In this document: one piece after another, positions 12,388 to 15,154 of the stretch
How the letters are laid out: each line of letters opens with the position of its first letter
How positions within the stretch are numbered: position 1 is the stretch's first letter
From: Oscillospiraceae bacterium
GTDB taxonomy: Bacteria > Bacillota > Clostridia > Oscillospirales > Ruminococcaceae
Reading direction: 5' to 3'
Assembly (NCBI GenBank): GCA_029005335.1
Contig: JAQXFT010000153.1
Span: 1-15,154 of the forward strand
Length of the DNA: 15,154 nucleotides
Made by a program: the position numbers and the translations under genes
The notes under the pieces: model-generated
What the model was told of the DNA's origin: nothing
Seen by the model: the letters and a program-made list of their open reading frames with translations, nothing else
Databases searched by the model: none

Positions 12388-14247
12388 TCAGACGGGAAGT
12401 GATTTGATGATTTGTGCGAGATACTGCTGAACAGCAAGCACATCACCTGATGTAATGCCGTCGCCGTGATTCTGAACGTCAGCGTTTACAAGTCCCTGAA
12501 CCTCAAGATTATTATTTTTGGGGTCACCGACATATGAAGCCATACAAACGACATCAGCGATTTCAATCTTTCCGTCGCCGTTTGCATCTCCATAGACAAT
12601 ATCGGAGGCTGTTGCAGATGAGCTTACAGTAGTTACAGTAGTTTCCGTAGCTTTTGCAGTAGTAGTAACAGCGGAAGTAGCAGTAGTAGCAGGCTGAGTA
12701 GGCTTGACATTACCTCCGCTTACAATAGTACCTCCGTCGAGATTGCTTCCCTCTGTTGAGGCATATGAAGCATAAAATTCGCTGAGTGAAAGACCTGTGC
12801 CGTTGTTTCCGAGAGCCTTCTGGTGGTCAAGACCTATATATTTTCCTGTTTCCTGAGTCTGCCAGAGGGATTTTTCAAAGAGTGCATATTTATCCTCTTC
12901 CCATGTAATCTTGCTTCCGTCAGTGATTGAATACTGGAATCCTGCCCAGAGTCCGCCTGTATCGCCCGAATTTGTATTCAGACACCAGAAAGTATGATTG
13001 ATATGATTTTCAATCATATAGTCACGGAGAAGCTCCATCCACTTCTGATTTTCAGCACCGTCCATATGACCGCCCCATTCACCGATAAGCTCGGGAGCGA
13101 TGTCCTCGGCGTTGATATATGCCCATGTATCATACCAGTAATCATCTAAAAGAGTCTGTGTAGTAAAGTCTTTATCGAACCATGTCTGAGCGTAAACAGA
13201 AGGGCCGTAATCGTGAGGAGAATATACAATCTGACTTGTACCGTGTTCGGGCTTAATCGGATATTCCCTTGCACCACGGAAGTTACCGCCCCACCATGCA
13301 CCGATATAAGGAGAATTGTCACGTCTGTCAGCGATACCCCAGTAATCTCCGGGCATAGCACCGCTGAGTGACTGTTCAACGCCTTCAATAAAAATAAGGG
13401 CATTGGGGTTTACTTCAAGAATAGCATCGGCACATTTTGTTGCGGCATAAGCCCAGTTGTTTTCATCGGTTGAGCCGTCCCACTTCGCAGCCTTTGCACC
13501 CTCCTGACCTTTTCCGTGCGGTTCGTTTTTGAGGTCATAGCCGATGAGAGTGTCATCATTCTTGTATTTGTCTGCAACCCATACAAGCGTATCTATCCAT
13601 ATGTCTGTTGTAATCATAGTACCGTCAGTAGCTTCCTTGCCGTACCACAGATTATAGTTATGACCTGAATTGTCAGTATGAGGGCTGTGAATATCGATAA
13701 ATGCCTTTATACCATACTTTTTACATTTTCCGAGGATAACGTCAAAAATTTCCTCGCTGTTTTTGAGGGTTTTGCCGTCCGCTTCAAGGAAATCCTTATT
13801 AATATTGCCATATGTTCCGGCTTTGATTATACCGCCGTTGCCGTCATCTTTATCAACCGGAGGGTCATATGATGCCTGAACGCTTCCGACAGGGTTAGGA
13901 GTTTCGTTCATCCACGACAGAAGAAGCTCTGTTGAAATCGGGAAACGGATAACGTTAATACCTCTGTCAGCGACTTCTGAGAGCATATCGTCACAGTCCG
14001 CACTCCAGAGATAATGCGGAATAGCCTCTCCGCAGTTAAGTCCGAACCAGTTAGCACCGGTAAGCCATACTTCATTGCCGTCCTTGTCATAAAGTCTGCT
14101 TCCTACAGCGTGAAGCCAGTCATCATTGCAGTCGTCAACGGCATATGCAGAGCCTATACCTGACATCATTGATACAGCACCTGCTGATACAACAGCCGTA
14201 ACAGTAAACAGTGAAACAAGCTTTTTTGTTATTTTAGAAAACTTCAT
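12388..14247 (-). CDS. Secreted GH5 endoglucanase with C-terminal dockerin
   Basis: Cellulosomal enzyme that cleaves beta-1,4-glucan, probably cellulose. It has 619 residues. Signal peptide 1-36 with probable cleavage after AYA; GH5 (beta/alpha)8 domain about 40-480; Thr/Ser linker about 512-549; dockerin 552-617. Catalytic residues are in place: acid/base E242 in DLKNEPHG and nucleophile E390 in ELIGEWGG, with RFP (101-103) and HDY (345-347) also conserved. The opening WLTGANWFGL resembles GH5 subfamily 1, a tentative placement. The dockerin has two calcium loops, GDANGDGKIEIAD and DVQNHGDGITSGD; the second is 13 residues, one longer than usual, as I recall for Ruminococcus dockerins. AAAGGA lies 11 bases before the ATG. 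The gene has its own promoter and no terminator after its stop, so transcription probably continues into cobO. Confidence 0.95.
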   Translation of the reverse strand: MKFSKITKKLVSLFTVTAVVSAGAVSMMSGIGSAYAVDDCNDDWLHAVGSRLYDKDGNEVWLTGANWFGLNCGEAIPHYLWSADCDDMLSEVADRGINVIRFPISTELLLSWMNETPNPVGSVQASYDPPVDKDDGNGGIIKAGTYGNINKDFLEADGKTLKNSEEIFDVILGKCKKYGIKAFIDIHSPHTDNSGHNYNLWYGKEATDGTMITTDIWIDTLVWVADKYKNDDTLIGYDLKNEPHGKGQEGAKAAKWDGSTDENNWAYAATKCADAILEVNPNALIFIEGVEQSLSGAMPGDYWGIADRRDNSPYIGAWWGGNFRGAREYPIKPEHGTSQIVYSPHDYGPSVYAQTWFDKDFTTQTLLDDYWYDTWAYINAEDIAPELIGEWGGHMDGAENQKWMELLRDYMIENHINHTFWCLNTNSGDTGGLWAGFQYSITDGSKITWEEDKYALFEKSLWQTQETGKYIGLDHQKALGNNGTGLSLSEFYASYASTEGSNLDGGTIVSGGNVKPTQPATTATSAVTTTAKATETTVTTVSSSATASDIVYGDANGDGKIEIADVVCMASYVGDPKNNNLEVQGLVNADVQNHGDGITSGDVLAVQQYLAQIIKSLPV

Positions 14248-14297
14248 AAAAAATCAAGTCCTTTCATTTTAAATTTATAAAAACCCCTCTTGGATTA

Positions 14298-14326
14298 ATA
14301 ATAACATTTTTTTATACAAAAGTCAA
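14298..14326 (-). promoter_or_regulatory. Promoter of the cellulase unit
   Basis: Minus-strand TTGACT (14326-14321) and TATTAT (14303-14298) are separated by 17 bases, one mismatch in each box. The leader is about 45 bases and includes AGAGGGG. It is one half of a divergent pair with the plus-strand promoter at 14382-14410, about 55 bases away. Confidence 0.82.
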
Positions 14327-14381
14327 TAATTTCCGGAAAAAGATTTTAAGCTTTCAGAAATCAGAAAAATATAAAAAAATA

Positions 14382-14410
14382 TTGAAAATATATCCGGATT
14401 ATGATATAAT
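14382..14410 (+). promoter_or_regulatory. Promoter of the plus-strand secreted protein gene
   Basis: TTGAAA (14382-14387) and TATAAT (14405-14410) are separated by 17 bases. The leader of about 50 bases contains a small hairpin, ACTGCC with GGCAGT around GGAAAA (14424-14441), then GGGGGT as ribosome site. The hairpin is too small to be one of the riboswitches I know. Confidence 0.85.
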
Positions 14411-14465
14411 AAATAAAATAATTACTGCCGGAAAAGGCAGTTGAAGGATACGGGGGTATATATAT

Positions 14466-15154
14466 ATGATTTTCAGAAAAGCTTTAGCCTCACTTACGGC
14501 AGTTTCAATATGCATATCAGTTTTAAGTTTAAAAGTTTTTTCAGAAACGTTTCAGCCATCGCTTCTTGACATTTCGGAATTTACTGTTTCAGATGAAAAT
14601 CTCGTTCATCTCGGGTCATCACATCTCAATGACGTTTCCGTGCTTTTCGATGAACAGGACAAAGTACCGGAATCTCCGCAGAATACAGAGGTAGGCAAGG
14701 AAGTTTTTGATTCTACAAATAAAAGTACAAACTGGAAACCAAATCAGCAGGCTGAATACGGTGACGATTCTTTTTATATAGACCTGAAAGCAAATTATAT
14801 CATAACCGGTATATGTTATCTTGATACAAACGGAATCAATAACTGGAAAGTTGAAAGCGGAGAGCCTTTTAACTGGAATGAAATTCTTTCTTTTTCAACA
14901 GATTCATATATGTCCTGGCAGGGAAAAAATATTTCAGATACAGAGCCTACAAGATATTTAAGATTTTCAACGGGCAGTGGTGACAGTGGTATAAGTGAAC
15001 TTGCAATTTACGGCTATAAGGTTTCGGAATTGTCTGATGAACAACGTGCAAAAACATCGGCAAAGCCGTCCGGTTCTGAAAAAACAAATCTTACCGCAGG
15101 AGGAAAAGTCGGTGTCAATGCATTTATCGATGACCCTATGACATCAATTTATGC
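14466..15154 (+). CDS. Secreted protein, N-terminal part, probable galactose-binding-like domain
   Basis: An open frame begins at the ATG at 14466, eight bases after GGGGGT, and is still open at the right edge (229 codons). The start MIFRKALASL followed by a hydrophobic stretch to about residue 24 is a signal peptide, so the product is exported. Residues about 75-185 contain a spaced pattern of aromatic and Asn/Asp residues (STNWKPNQ, FYIDLKANYIITGICYLD, RYLRFSTGSG, GISELAIYGY) like the F5/8-type or discoidin carbohydrate-binding fold; YIDL with the final ELAIYGY is especially typical. After a short linker a new region starts (GGKVGVNAFIDDP), perhaps a catalytic domain that is cut off here. 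It is divergent from the cellulase, so a role in polysaccharide breakdown is likely but not shown. Confidence 0.8.
   Translation, partial: MIFRKALASLTAVSICISVLSLKVFSETFQPSLLDISEFTVSDENLVHLGSSHLNDVSVLFDEQDKVPESPQNTEVGKEVFDSTNKSTNWKPNQQAEYGDDSFYIDLKANYIITGICYLDTNGINNWKVESGEPFNWNEILSFSTDSYMSWQGKNISDTEPTRYLRFSTGSGDSGISELAIYGYKVSELSDEQRAKTSAKPSGSEKTNLTAGGKVGVNAFIDDPMTSIY

Noticed and set aside
14411..14465. Riboswitch (for example cyclic-di-GMP) in the leader of the plus-strand gene
   Set aside because: Only one six-base-pair hairpin is present and the leader is too short for the known classes.

Overview
The window looks like chromosomal DNA of an anaerobic, fibre-degrading Firmicute close to Ruminococcus. 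The main reasons are a secreted GH5 endoglucanase with a Thr-rich linker and a C-terminal dockerin (cellulosome docking), AT-rich intergenic DNA, strong GGAGG-type ribosome sites and consensus sigma-A promoters. This placement is inferred from protein architecture, not from a marker gene. Every complete gene is on the minus strand. Only the partial gene at the right edge is on the plus strand.

Reading right to left (direction of transcription), four minus-strand units can be drawn from promoters and terminators seen in the sequence. (a) 14326-9590: GH5-dockerin cellulase, corrinoid adenosyltransferase (CobO/BtuR type), an O-acetylhomoserine sulfhydrylase-like enzyme and a divergent CysK-like enzyme, tightly spaced and closed by a good terminator. 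(b) 9536-8648: a one-gene unit for a membrane-anchored protein with an exact seven-fold Pro-Glu hexapeptide repeat. (c) 8601-5684: a copper-resistance operon, csoR then copA. A CsoR-type operator sits inside the promoter spacer, and CopA carries an extra copper-chaperone domain at its C terminus. (d) 5609 to the left edge: a sulfur unit with cysteine synthase, O-acetylhomoserine sulfhydrylase, an Rrf2/CymR-like regulator, a lipoprotein/permease/ATPase ABC importer of the sulfonate/nitrate type, and the start of a His-rich protein that leaves the window.

Unit (d) reads as a cysteine-responsive sulfur acquisition operon. An importer brings in an unidentified small substrate, CysK and MetY fix sulfide into cysteine and homocysteine, and the CymR-like repressor probably senses cysteine status, possibly through CysK as in Bacillus. 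Repeated ATACCA/TGGTAT half-sites over the cysK promoter are the candidate operator. Unit (a) carries a second, divergent metY/cysK pair in swapped gene order behind a cellulase, which is the least expected arrangement here. No mobile element, CRISPR array, rRNA or tRNA was recognised.

At the right end, a secreted protein with a probable carbohydrate-binding-like beta-sandwich is transcribed divergently from the cellulase, which fits a polysaccharide-degradation neighbourhood.
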